DNA of 64,000 nucleotides, from positions 9,134,432-9,198,431 of the forward strand of contig CAIIXF020000012.1 of the NCBI GenBank assembly GCA_903813345.2, given 5' to 3'. Each line of letters opens with the position of its first letter. The stretch's first letter is position 1. The DNA comes from Owenia fusiformis. Taxonomy: Eukaryota > Annelida > Polychaeta > Sabellida > Oweniidae. The position numbers were made by a program, and so were the translations under genes. The notes under the pieces are model-generated. The model was not told the DNA's origin and made no database searches. It was given only the letters and a program-made list of their open reading frames with translations. Shown here in pieces: positions 45,293 to 57,900 of this stretch.

Positions 45293-48200
45293 ATGTTTTT
45301 ATGGCTACTTGGGCCTGTTCTAGTCCTTATAGCAGTGATATTTGGTATTCACAGAAGTCTTAGTAGTACACTCGATACAAGAAATCCGTTTTCAACAGCA
45401 CCAAAAACTATCTTGGTTATCACAGCGCATCCAGATGATGAATGCATGTTTTTTGGACCAACAATTCAATATTTGACAAGGATTGGTCATGAAGTCTCCT
45501 TGCTTTGCTTATCTGTTGGTATGTATTTTACACGTAGTAATTCGCACAGCCTTGGCTGGTGATTTCAATTGTGAATATAGTCAATTTCAATTGGTTTGTG
45601 TGCACAGTGCAGTTCAGCAGTACGTAGCTAATCATCCCCCACTATTATATTGACCTAAAGTCTGTGTGTCAAATAATGTATTTTTGCAAATGATAAAGCA
45701 CTGTGGTCTTTTGATTGCTTGTCTTTTTACGTTTTATCGGTGCACAACCCAATGGAAAAGGACTTTACAATATGTAAATGAATTTTAAAAGTGATGAAGA
45801 TTGGTCGCAATGTCTCCTTGCTATGCTTTTCTGTTGGTATGTATTTTTCACGTAATAATTTGTACAGCCTTTGTTGGTGGTTTCGAAGATGAAAACATGT
45901 ACTTTATCAAACATTGGTCTATTATGAATAATAAGCTAACTCTTTGTTTCCAGGAAACTATTACGGCAAAGGAAAGGAACGTATCAAAGAATTTTATCTG
46001 AGTGCTAACATTCTTGGAGTCCCACATGACAAATGTGCAATAATCGATGACATGTATGTTATGTTTTCATTCAATTTAATTTTAGGACAAGAATATGATA
46101 TTGAGTTACTTCCGTCCCTCAAGCATCTTTAAACTCTGGTTGTGGGAGTACATGTAGGTTAATGTCCATGCAATAAAATTTGCAAGCGTAAAGTGATTTA
46201 GAAAAGGGAAAAATCAATATGTTTACTGAATGTGTTTAATCTGAAATGTAATCACATTTTAGAGTATAATTAAAATACTCATCTGCAATAACCTCCCACT
46301 CTGGGCTAATTTGGAAACTCATTTTAATTCTTTAAGAACCCCATCGTTGGTTCTACTACATTCTATGCTACGTTTGAGGATAGGTTCGAAGATTAAAGCA
46401 AGATGTAAGAACCCCACAATTGTGTTATTTGGGATCATAAAATTGAATAAATCTGTTATGTATATGATATTTTAAATATGCCTTGCTCAAATATGCTAAT
46501 ATAGGTGAATGATATCGATATCTATGAAATGGTAAGATTCCCAAAATATGAAGTGTAACAGTGTTATGAGTGCTTTAGATGTTACTGGTACTAAAGACTT
46601 ACTGTATGATCTTTTTTCCAGATCTCTACAGGATGGCCCAGGTGATTGGGATCTCACAGCTGCTTCAAACATCATAGAAAAACACCTTCATAAGTTAGGA
46701 GCCAATTCAGTAAGTTTAGATTGGATCTTTATATTCGATATACAGTTTTTTAGAATTGATTGTTGGTTGATCATACCTTATATAAACATTAATTTCTTCC
46801 TGACATTCTTCAAATTTTTTGTTTTCAATGATTGACTTTTTATCCAATTTTCATCTTGTTCATATTATTATAGAATTTGGATGTTTTTTTTTCAGATTAT
46901 CACATTTGATGAGCACGGAGTGAGTGGTCATCCAAACCATAAGGCCATCTATTGGGCAGTAAGGTAATATAACATTAAAAGATTCATATAAGGTTTCTAA
47001 TTTTTTTGATTTGCTGAAACTAATTAATTATGCAAAAATGTCTCCATTTAGAATTTTAATGATCAATTTTTACTTTTTTGAAGATGCCAAATAATTTAAA
47101 AATTTATGTTAAAAACTAAAAATCAAACATTTGCCAAAATTGCCAATTATTTGGGGGGGGGTGGATATACTTCACAGCTGCATGAAAAATAGATTTTCTT
47201 CACTGACAAATGCTATAAATTTATTTAATAGTTATTACCTCATTTATAAGTTCAGGTGCCAACTAGATGTTTACAGTTAATTTCATGTTGTGCACATATG
47301 GTTAATACAAATTGTCAATATTGGAAAAAAGATATTAGTTAATATTTTCCACATGCTTGTCCAAGCCTCTATAGCTCAGTGGCAGAGCACTGGTCTTGTA
47401 AACCAGGGGTCATGAGTTCAATCCTCATTGGAGGCTAGTGTCAATCAAAAAATTTTGTTACAATATTTTATTTTTGTTTTATTACAATATTTAAAAACCA
47501 TAAGGCCATCTATTGGGCAGTAAGGTAATATCACATTAAAAGATTTCATTTGTTTTAAGGTTTCTAATTTTTTGATTTGCTGAAACTAATTGATTATGCA
47601 AAAATGTCTCCATTTAGAATTTTAATGATCAATTTTTACTTTTTTGAAGATGCCAAATAATTTAAGAATTTATGAATTTTTGTTAAAAACTAAAAATCAA
47701 ACATTTGCCAAAATTGCCAATTATTTGGGGGGGGGTTGATATACTTCACAGCTGCATGAAAAATAGATTTTCTTCACTGACTAATGCTATAAATTGATTT
47801 AATAGTTATTACTTCATTTAAAAGTCCAGCTGCCAACTAGATGTTTACAGTTAGTTTCATGTTGTGCACATATGGTTAATACAAATTGTCAATATTGCAA
47901 AATAGATCTTATTTAATATTTTCCACATGCTTGTCCAAGCCTCTATAGCTCAGTGGCAGAGCACTGGTCTTGTAAACCAGGGGTTATGAGTTCAATCCTC
48001 ATTGGAGGCTAGTGTCCACCAAATTTTTTGTTCCAATTTTTTATTTTTGTTTTATTGCAATAGTTAAAAATGGTGAAAATAAATGTGTCCATTTTAATAA
48101 ATTTCTTTCAGAATAATTTTTATTGCATAATTATTTTGTATTGCATAATTATTTTGTATTGCAGATACATAATGATTTTGTGCATATCAAATTAACAAAT

Positions 48201-49134
48201 AACAGCTTTTTAACATTGAGTACTGATGTATATCAGGCGTTTCATTGGAATTTCACAACGGGCTAAATAAATGAAAACAACAGGCAAAATATTAATTGAA
48301 ATCATAAATTAATCATGGAAAAGTTGAAAAATCCTTAAAAACAACAGGCAATATTTTGAAAACAACAGGTGAAAATCGCCTGTTGCCTGCTGCTAATGAA
48401 ACCCCTGTATGTATATTTAAACTGCAATGAAAAAAATTTGATTTGACAATCTTTTTCTCCATATTCCAAATGATCACATTATCATGTCCATCCTGTATTT
48501 TCTTGAGAATTAAAATAAACGGCAGCGATTCTTGCATTTCTATACAATTTAGAGTGTTGACTTCATCCCTATTTACTCTATTCCTTGCTAATTCCACTCA
48601 TTTCTCTCTAAAATTTGAATAAAGTGTCTGGTATTCCTGCATTTCTATACAATTTAGAGTGTTGACTACATCCCTATTTTCTTTATTCCTTGCTAATTCC
48701 ACTCATTTCTCTCTAAAATTTGAATAAAGTGTCTGGTATTCCTGCATTTCTATACAATTTAGAGTGTTGACTACATCCCTATTTTCTTTATTCCTTGCTA
48801 ATTCCTCTCATACCTTTTCTATTCAAATTATGGCCTCACTTTATGAAATCAACTTTTTAATTTCAGGAACATTCACACAAAAGACAGCTATAAGGGGATA
48901 CCTGTGTATACACTCAAGACTACAAACACACTCAGGAAATACATCTCAATTTTTGACATTCCATATAGTTTTTTGACATCTAAAATTCTCTTCCTATCAA
49001 CCTGGACAGAGTTTTTAAAATCACAAAAGGCAATGTTATCTCATTGGAGTCAATTAGTGTGGTTTAGATGGCTGTATATAGCAACTTCTCGATATATGTT
49101 GATGAATACTTTAAATGAGTTGGAAATAACATGA
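45293..49134 (+). CDS. PIGL: N-acetylglucosaminyl-phosphatidylinositol de-N-acetylase
   Basis: Five exons, 45293-45518, 45954-46053, 46622-46709, 46896-46963 and 48867-49134, join in frame to 249 residues, matching the family's usual size. The enzyme removes acetate from GlcNAc-PI, the second step of GPI-anchor synthesis, on the cytosolic face of the ER. An N-terminal membrane anchor (residues 2-19) is followed by the metal-binding AHPDDE motif (45-50), GNYYGKGKERIKE in exon 2, a second metal-ligand motif GVSGHPNH (146-153), and the C-terminal NTLRKYISIFD and SHWSQLVWFRWLYI stretch. The start is the ATG at 45293. Partial copies of exon 1 and exon 4 lie in introns 1 and 4. Its last intron holds two tRNA genes. 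Confidence 0.95.
45785..45895 (+). pseudogene. Duplicated end of PIGL exon 1 in intron 1
   Basis: The sequence repeats, with several changes, the last ~30 bases of exon 1 (GTCTCCTTGCT, TCTGTTG|GTATGTATTTT) and about 60 bases of the following intron (GTACAGCC, GGTGGTTTCGA). It keeps the donor but has no upstream acceptor-linked frame, so it is probably inert. Confidence 0.7.
47365..47436 (+). tRNA. tRNA-Thr(UGU), copy A
   Basis: Full cloverleaf: acceptor GCCTCTA with TGGAGGC, D arm GCTC-AGTGGCA-GAGC, anticodon arm CTGGT-CTTGTAA-ACCAG with anticodon TGT, and T arm ATGAG-TTCAATC-CTCAT. Boxes A (TAGCTCAGTGGC) and B are intact, and T runs follow near 47453. No intron and no encoded CCA, as expected in animals. 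It lies in PIGL intron 4, same strand. Confidence 0.93.
47939..48010 (+). tRNA. tRNA-Thr(UGU), copy B
   Basis: Identical to copy A except one C to T change in the variable loop (GGGTT). All stems pair. A run of six T follows at about 48024, a good Pol III terminator. It arose with the 570-base duplication. Confidence 0.93.
48526..48812. repeat. Three tandem copies of a ~106-base unit, PIGL intron 4
   Basis: The phrases ATTTCTATACAATTTAGAGT, ATTCCTTGCTAATTCCACTC and AAATTTGAATAAAGTGTCTG recur at about 106-base spacing. The third copy is truncated about 50 bases before the exon 5 acceptor. Confidence 0.9.
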
Positions 49135-49224
49135 CGTAAAATTTTGGATTAGCCGAGAATGCCTTGAATGGATATAGGTGGAATAGGAGGGTCAACAAGA
49201 TTCTGTCAGCCATTGTACTGAAAA

Positions 49225-49590
49225 AGAGGAGGGAAAGCCCCATAGTTTAAAGATGACAGACATAGTTACCTCTCTTGCTTACCACCTTCGTTCGTTCGAA
49301 TTTTCATCGGCTAGTTATCAAATACTACACTTCGATGGGATGTTTTAATTGATATAGGTATATTCCGTACACCTTTCTTTATCTTGGTGTGAAATGAGAA
49401 GCTATGATATTGGTTAACACGCCAGAAATGAACATAATATTATTCGAAACGTATTTCGAAAATTTTAAAACCGCCATTGATGACGTCATTTGTTTATCGA
49501 CTTTTGACCAATCAGCGACGATGTCATCTCAATACAGATTTACATTATAAGCGTATGTCATCTTTGAACCCTGGTGTTTCTCCCCCTCTG
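49225..49590. mobile_element. MULE-type MITE copy 2 (9-bp target duplication)
   Basis: Ends AAGAGGAGGGAAAGCCCCA and (inverted) CAGAGGGGGAGAAACACCAG. GTACTGAAA is duplicated at 49216-49224 and 49591-49599. The right third (ACCAATCAGCGACGATGTCA, then TCTTTGAACCCTGG) matches copies at 12515 and 55232, while the left interior differs. Confidence 0.8.
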
Positions 49591-51928
49591 GTACTGAAAC
49601 TTGCTACAGAAGTTCATTGTCAGCCTGATAAGGGCTCCCATTAGGGGCTAGTAGACTTGCTTTAGTGACTTTATTCAATCTGATAGCTGGTTAGTATACA
49701 GGTTGGGCCAAAAAGGTGTCACCTTGTCAAAGACCCCTTGGGAACCCCTGATTACAAAGCAACTGTGTGATCACTGCCAAATGTATTGAGATGAAGAATT
49801 CAACTCTGACTGCATTTGAGCCACGATTTGTGCTCCAAATCTTTTGAATATGTATTTGACCTTTATTGTATTTTGTACCTTTTTTGAAAGAGCATGGCTC
49901 TTGAATACCAAATGAAATAAAAAAATATATATAAACATAAGATACTTAGATTTTTTCCATTTGCTATATAACAAAACAAAAGCAGATCTCAATTTCATGA
50001 ATAGACATTTATTTGCACATTGTTTGTCACATATTCCATTGTGTCACATATCTCATTGTGTCACATATTATGTCACATATTCTATATATATCAAGTATAA
50101 ACAGTTTAAACACTATACAATAATATTTTCAACATCAACCAGTATTTAACATTTGAATTTATTTTTCAGCAAATTCTCTCATTTTGCTATATTTTAAGAG
50201 AGACTGTGACTGATTGACCTTGATTCATACATGAAAAACAATGAATTTTTATAAATTATTTATATAAATGCACCTTGGATCTAAACTGAACTTTCCCATA
50301 GTTAAAATTTCACAATCTTAAAAATGTCTGATATAACATTTCCTAGCATATTTAAAGTCTAAATAATACGCTTACTTTGTGAATTTTCGCTGATTTCCCT
50401 ACTTTTGTCTAAAGGTAGTTTCATAGTTTCACAAAACAAAAAGTAGGAAAATGTCAGAACAACAATTTCAAATTATACATCTTACCATAATGCGTAACTA
50501 AATAGTCGCATAAAATGTGAATAATATTACACAATTCGTTTATTATCGGTAATCATAACCGTGAAAATTACACAAAAATTCTTATGCATATCCCCATTAA
50601 TTTACATTCTAAGACTTGATCACTGTGAAATTTTATCCATAGGTAGTTTGGCATCACCCTTAGTTCTTCATGACAAAACATTTTCTCATTTAAACATAAA
50701 ATATCCATATGTACATAATTTATTTAACATAACATGATTTTACCGCAAATCAGGTCCAATTTATCGACACTTTAATCAAGATATAAATGTTGCGTTTGAT
50801 AAAACACAAATTACTTGATTATGAATAAGGTCATATTTTGTAAAATAAATAACTGTGTCTAATGACACTGATGTATCACTTAATTATCATTGGCAGCTAT
50901 ATTTTCATTCACATTATTATTACAATCTTTTCAAATCTGGTTGACATGTTTGTCTTATTTTTCATTTATTTTCACTAAGCCCTGAGGCCTCGTATCTTGT
51001 CAAGGAAAGAGCCAAGATGTGACACAATATTCGACTCACACTGACTTTGATAAAATTATCAATTAAGTACATATTCTGTCCATTGTTTCGCTTGATAATC
51101 GAAAGAGATCTGGGGGTACATATACTTAACATACACATCTCTCATTAAAATATTCTATGTTATAAATGTCCTATCGGCAGATGAACCTGATCAAATGTCA
51201 TGCTCAGAAGCATCAACTTGACACTGTTTTTGTTGCTCTCTGCCTTCTGAGCCAATTTTTAGGTTCTGTCTCTTATATACTTATAATATATACATTTGTA
51301 CTAATTCTAAGTACATTTATTTGTGTACTATTAACTTATATTTTCATTCATTGTACTAAGTGTATTTACATAATAGAATACATGTACTGTACATTTTCTA
51401 CATTACATAATACATTTTGTACATTACACATTACATTATATAGTGTAATTTATCTGAACTATGTACAGTAATTTGATATATTTCGTATTTTACAATATAG
51501 TTCATATAATAGAAAAACTAGGTTCTTTGTTATAGCATATGACTTCATATTTTGTTTTTTACACATGTACAATAGCACTTGTTTTTTATTAATTATGTCT
51601 GATACATAGATTGAACATTACCTTATTCATCATATGTCAAACAACGATGTGATCATTCACAAAGTGTCTTTCAGTGAAGTGTCCTTTCACTATGTGTCTC
51701 ACAAAGTGTCCATTAATATATATTCATAGCTGAGATTCTCCAATTTAAAGCCTGATTGAAATTGCATGACACAACAACCGCTGTAAATCTTTTTCTGTCA
51801 CATTTCACATACAACCTTTAAATACTCTTGGTTCTGTGTTTGATTCAACTCGAATATGTTTACTGTAATTGCCATATTTCACGCCCACCCCCTAACACTA
51901 GACGCTTTTTATTAAAATGACTTTCCTG

Positions 51929-52257
51929 TAGTGTTGTCGCGATGTGCCATAATCGTACATCGATGCATCGGCAATTTTCAGGAGTAAACATTGATGCACA
52001 TCGCGATGTACATGGTACAATGGTTCATTTCGACTAGCTAAAACAGTTTTGAAGCGAAAGAATATCAGAAAACATTTGAAAATGAAATACGACATGAAAA
52101 AGGTAAGCAATTTGCGTCAAAATAAGATAAGAAAGGGCGATTTTTAGCAAATTAAATTTTTTAAAAACATCGATGTTTTGTTTCAGACATCGATGCATCG
52201 CCAGAACCAGCTTTGGCGATGTATATCGCGATGTATCGATTAATCGCGACAACACTA
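51929..52257. mobile_element. hAT-type MITE with 8-bp target duplication
   Basis: Inverted ends TAGTGTTGTCGCGAT are flanked by CTTTCCTG at 51921-51928 and 52258-52265. The size is 329 bases. Sub-terminal CGATGTA / ATCGATGCATCG motifs recur on both sides, as in hAT sub-terminal transposase sites. It has no coding capacity. Confidence 0.88.
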
Positions 52258-54145
52258 CTTTCCTGTTTTGGCAAACTTAGCATTTTATCTAAAATTAATA
52301 ATATCTGATTTTGCATTTTCCCAGTGTTGCGATTTGTATTTCCCAATAACCAGTGACATCCGCAACTGACAAATTCATTTGAATGAAACCATGGGAGGTT
52401 CACAAGGTTCAAAAGACAGGTTTGGAAAAAAAGACAAAAAAACGCTCACATTCTTTTTAGAAGCAAAAAGATTGAAATAACGCATGTTACTTTTCAGCAT
52501 GCATTTGATAAAGAAACAATCCCATTTTCTTGATATTCAATACCAGTAATTCACTTAGTTTTATTCAATTAAAGTGGCACATTGCAATTCATAAATTAAT
52601 GATTTTATATAAAGATTTGAAATTGGCACAAATAGAAACACGTTGGCAAATATTGAATAGCTGTCACAAATAATAATATCCAACCAGATGAAGGCATAGT
52701 TTGTATTGTTAGAATCAAATTCCTGTCAGGATTTCTGATTTCTGTCATGTTACTTCTGAAATGTCAGATTGGTTTCATAATGGCATATTAATGTCATAAT
52801 CTCTGAATTGTCATGTTATTTTAGATAATATGTCAAGATTCCTTTAATAATGTCATATTACAATGTATTGTCATTGTTACTGATTCTTGTCAGAGTCTCA
52901 TTTTCATCAAAGTGCTAGATTCCCGTTATATTATTAAAGTGCTAGTTTTCCTTCATGCCATGCCTGATAGGAATGCATCTCACAGGGATAATTTGTTTCA
53001 TATAAAACCTATCAATATGCTAGGAGATCAAATTACTAAAAATAACAAGAAATTATTTTCTAGAAACCTTAATTCCAATTTAAAATGTTTAAAATATTGT
53101 GGATATTTTTGCTCTTTCAATGACATTGACGGATGTAATTATGAAATAATGACGTAGTGAAGAAGGACTGTATTACAGTGGAGATCTAAAATTGTTTCAA
53201 TATAAAATAGAACTCAATAGTACCATACTTCAGTTTAGTTTACAGCATATTTGTCATTAATTTGGTGCTACTCTAATAACTTGACTTCTTGCAATTTGGA
53301 AACATTGGCATCTAATTAAATGTTTTTGCAAAGTAAATAAAAAGACAAAGTTGAAAGATATTGAATCTGCATAGCTGAAGCGAATCCTACCCATAGCAGT
53401 TCCAACAGGTAAAAATCATAATAGACTAATTGGCAGTTGGGTTTTCATTACATATGATCTATTCCCGGAGATATCACACTGGCATTGTTTGATTTGGCGA
53501 TTTCTCTTAGCATAAAAGACAATGAAAACAATATGAGATCGTTAAGCTTTTATCAGTACTCAAAAAAACATGAATATCACTTTTACCCTTTAACATGAAA
53601 CTATCACAAAAGTAAAGAAATCCTTAAGTTTCAATAGTTAGGGTAAGTTAAGGTATGGATTTAGAAAAATAGGGGATATTATTTTAAACACATCGTACAG
53701 TATCAGTGGATTAATAAAATTCACTAAAATTTGATGAGAATTCTCAAAATGCAGGTGACCACAATATTAATCATTTCGTTGTCATTGGTTAATTTTGGAG
53801 CTTATTCTGACAAGTCAGCACAATTTTAGTTACAATGGTGATTTTTAAAACATTTGACTGTTAAAATGTTGGTACTTGTACTGCTTTAATTTCAAACTGT
53901 ACCAAAGGTGAATAATATAATTTCTCGAGTTGATTTAATGCAAGTTCATTTGAGAGAAGTAAACACTAAAGGTTGTTAACCCCTGCAGTGAATCATTTAG
54001 TATTTAAAGCACATTCCTTTACCTTCTTGAATCAACTATCAGTTTCTGATTATCAAAATATCAGTTCTCGTAATATTGCAGTTTGGTTGTATCATCCATG
54101 AGTTTGACTATTGGCAATAAGAAATATAAAGTGTAGTATGTATAG

Positions 54146-54193
54146 TTCTCCCAACTATCTGTTGAATTACACATACGCCTCCATGGCATGGTA
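54146..54193 (-). pseudogene. Copy of the MED13 stop-codon region
   Basis: Forty-six of 48 bases by eye match 54951-54998, which spans the last MED13 codons, the stop and the first 3' UTR bases (GCCATGGAGGCxTATGTGTAA on the minus strand). It lies about 800 bases downstream of the real stop, beyond the TTACACA satellite. Confidence 0.75.
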
Positions 54194-54394
54194 AAATATA
54201 GGAAAACCCAATCATTTCTCTTCATAGTGGATATTCCAATGGTGTTAAAAATACAATGAAATCCATCAATACTTTCATTGTGACACAATTTTCAAGTTGT
54301 GTATTTTCGATTAAGTATTCAAAAGTACACGTGCTAATTATCCAAGGGCTCATTTTGTCATAGTCGGTGCTCCATTGGTGTGTTTTATAGGCCT

Positions 54395-54960
54395 AACACA
54401 TCCTTTTGTGTTCTATTGTACTACACATCTTTTTTCTATTGTATTACACATCTTGTCTTTTATTGTATTACACATCTTAATGTCTTCTATTGTATTACAC
54501 ATATTATTGTTTTCTATAGTGTACTCAAATGGATTAACTTTCAAGATGAGAATGTCTTCAGTTTAACAACTCCAAATATCATGCACAATTTCTTCATCTC
54601 ATTGCAATAATGCTTCACGATTTCTTGGGATCTAATGATTGATGTGTTGCGTTACACAAATCTTCAGTTGTGTACTGTATTATTACACAGTACTTAATCT
54701 CACATTATTACACAGAACCTCTTAACCCTGTTGCATTACACAAGAAGTTGGTTGAATCACACATGAATCCCTCGACTATATGTTGCATTACACAACAAAA
54801 AATAGACCAGTTGCATTACACATGAATCTCCAGACTAAATGTTGTTTTACACAAGAAACTGGTTGCATTACACAACAAACTGGTTGCATTACACATGAAT
54901 CCCCAGACTACATATTGCATTACACAACAAACTGGTCGCATTACACACAATTCTCCCAAC
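54395..54960. repeat. TTACACA-type satellite in the MED13 3' UTR region
   Basis: Two blocks: TCTATTGTATTACACATCTT units at 54400-54520, and ACTGGTTGCATTACACAACA / CATGAATCCCCAGACTA units at 54720-54950. The core resembles the stop-codon region itself (GTTGAATTACACATA at 54966), so the array may have grown from it. Confidence 0.75.
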
Positions 54961-54971
54961 CATCTGTTGAA

Positions 54972-57900
54972 TTACACATAAGCCTCCATGGCATGGTAGA
55001 GTTGCATAAGGACGACGAAATGAACAGGAAGGCAAGAACTTCGATCATTGGCCACCGCATCAAATGTCAACCATGATAGCGAGTTGTAGCCTTCGAGGAC
55101 ATACCTGAAAGAAAATGTATTTGTGATATTAGAACTCCTCTGAGGTTTCCCATAATGCAATGTAAAAAATCAAATGGTTTCCCATCATGCAGCATGAGTA
55201 AAGTTAGACAGATTTGCATAATGTAACAAGAAGAGGGAAAACCCCATGATTCAATTGATGACATACGAGTTCCTCCTTCGCGCACCTCCTTTCCCGGAAG
55301 TACGTATATTTGTTTACACTCCATCTTGGTTTTCAAAGTTTTCAAGTTGACCTAGTTTTAAACCAATCAACGATTGACTCGCTAAACCAATCAGCGACGA
55401 TGTCATCTCAATACAGATTTACATTATAAGCGTATGTCATCTTTGAACCCTGGGGTTTCTCCCCCTCTTCATAAGTACAATGTTGTAAATATGAATATCA
55501 GTAAAAAAAAAATATAGTAAATATATCAGTAAATGTAAATATCTGAGAATAAGAAAATTATAGCTACAGTCTACTGGGTGAGAATTTAATGTATTTAATC
55601 TTTACCCCCATAATGCAATGTAAAAAGCAGACGGACTCCCATAATGCACCATAATGCTGTTAAATGTAAATTGTAATTACCTGAGTACATCAGTGGTATA
55701 GCTTGAGTCTAAGGGGTGAGAATGTTTCTGTGCCTGGTTCAGAAGTTCATCTTGGTTTTGATGGACTAGGGGGCTATGAATGTGAAGAGCAGACTGAAAA
55801 ACAAAATCAACTAAGTTTAATAAGTACTACAGTATATGAATTAATCTAGTCAATAGCACAGCTTAAAGAAAGGCTTCGTGGTATTTTGTTTTCAAAGGTT
55901 TACATGCTGTTTTCAAAGGTTTACATGCTTATCATTCAATCACATCTCACATGTTTGCAACTATTGTTCAACTATGCGTGACTGAATAAGAGCATAAGAT
56001 TCAGAAATTACATGAAATATTCAAGCAGAAATAAGCCAAGATTTACTACAGTGAATCTTTTTTACATGTCAATATGTCTTCATAAATTTCAAAAACTGCT
56101 TCAAATGATGCCTTCATCCAAACTTAAATCAAATAAATTGGTTTCAAACATGATAGAAAGGCTCTAATCATTTACCTTGAAGAAAGTAGGGGTGGCACCC
56201 TCAGCCTGGGGGAAGGGTGACCAAAACCATTTTGGAAGAGGCCCCGTTTTAGCAGTGGACACATAATACCCCATGGCAAGAGGTTGCTGAAGAAGATTTG
56301 GTGCTTCTTCTCCATCTACAGATTCTCGTACACCTGATTTTGATGGTTGCTGATTAACAGCATTTCCATTGGTTGGTGATCCAGGAAGAATACCATCAGG
56401 ACGTGGTGAAGTCGGATCTTCTGCGATCGGAGATGGTGGCATATTGAAAAGTTCGTTGAGATTTAAATCTTGACCAATCATTTCCATGTTGTCTAGATCA
56501 TCTTTCAAATCAAAAATATCATCGTCAACTAGATCAGGAAATTGGTTGTTACTAAGTGGGTCCAAGTGGTTCTGAGGTGGTGCATTGGTGTTGGAGTTAC
56601 TCTGGAGAAACAAAATTGTTACATTCAATGAAAATAAATCAATACAATCACAAAATGTATTTTTCAAACATAAGAAGATTCTTCAAAGCACATGCTGTCA
56701 AAATATGCACATTTCACTACAAGTTAAATTCTGAAAAATTCCATTTGTTTCTTTTTCAAAACTCAATTCTTATATTTTATTTCATTTATACATGAATAGT
56801 ACTTCTTTTAAACAAGTTTCTTCAATTGAATAGGAGGGTTCCCAAAATGCAATGTAAAAAGCAGACGGCCTCCCATAATGCAACATACCTGAGCAGTAGC
56901 AGATGTTGGGAAGACAAGTATGTGTGTGGCAGAAGAATCTTGAGGGGTATTAATATCTAATCCACTACTTCGTTTATCTTCTGGCTTCACACTGTCAGAC
57001 ATAATCCGGAAGGAAGCCTGAAGCTCCATCGACACAAGACAGGCGCTATGAATGCTGGGAGTGTTTCCCGTTGCCAGGACGGCACACATATCACAGATTT
57101 CTCGGAGTTGCATGGATGATTTTAGCAGTGATTTTTTACTTAGAAAACCAGCCCAACCTAAAATAAATGAAAAAATTAAATAAGTATATGCAAAACTGTT
57201 GTCTATAGTAAGCACTCACTGTTTTCACTGTCATATTGAGAGGTGTTCACTTGAATTGTGTTTTCATTAGAGAAGTGTTCACATTAGAAATGTTCACATT
57301 CACCGCTACATTTTACAAGTTCATTATCCAGTGGCTTCATAATATAGTCACACTTACTTGACATCAAAGTAATCACTAATATATTTAACACTCTGCACTT
57401 ATATAGAAGAAAGTGAAAATTATCTTTTTTGATATTACTGTGTAGTATTACAAACTGAGAACCTATCATTTGATAGTTTACTTTTTTATTTTTGCTTCTT
57501 TAAAAAAAACTTTGTCTACACTCTCAATTTTGCTCTTTTTAAACAAAACTTATTTTTATAGAATTTATATTTATAACAATACAGGTAAAGGAAAAATGAA
57601 ATTCAAGCTTTTATCATTAAATAATGCACCTTTTAGTTCACCATGTCCCAGTCGTCCAAATCGACCAATCACAAGCCTCCAACTGGTTGTCGTTTTGGCG
57701 CAGACACCAAGTATGAAATCCCAAAGTTTTTGAAGACCAATCTTTCTTGCTGAAGCTTTCCTTCTTCGGTTCCTGTAAGTTAAATCAATTCATAAATAAG
57801 TTGAGAAAAATAAAATGTCAGGTGAAATCTGACAGCAAAGTTTGTTAATCCAAATCATGACATGTTAGATATTTATCCATACAATAATTCATTTTCTGTA

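Larger units (their letters stand above)
46935..48060 (+). repeat. Direct duplication of about 570 bases in PIGL intron 4
   Basis: Copy A runs about 46935-47495 and copy B about 47496-48060. Both start with the last ~27 coding bases of exon 4 (CCATAAGGCCATCTATTGGG) plus donor, share GCCAATTATTTGGGGGGGG and end after a tRNA-Thr gene. Divergence is a few percent with small indels. Confidence 0.9.
49135..54971. other. Gene-poor interval between PIGL and MED13
   Basis: AT-rich. It contains the PIGL 3' UTR, a MULE-type MITE, a hAT-type MITE and a TTACACA satellite, all listed separately. 51350-51470 is a TACATTACATA-like low-complexity stretch, and 52690-52900 has recurring TGTCAT phrases. Short ORFs at 51166 and 52912 have no recognisable domain. 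The MED13 3' UTR must lie just below 54972. Confidence 0.5.

Noticed and set aside
51166-51471. 101-codon hydrophobic ORF
   Set aside because: Translates low-complexity TACATT repeats; the hydrophobicity follows from T-rich sequence.
52912-53157. 81-codon plus-strand ORF
   Set aside because: No motif, no intron context, and composition like the surrounding non-coding DNA.
54780-55076. 98-codon plus-strand ORF with CITQ repeats
   Set aside because: Translation of the TTACACA satellite running antisense into the last MED13 exon.
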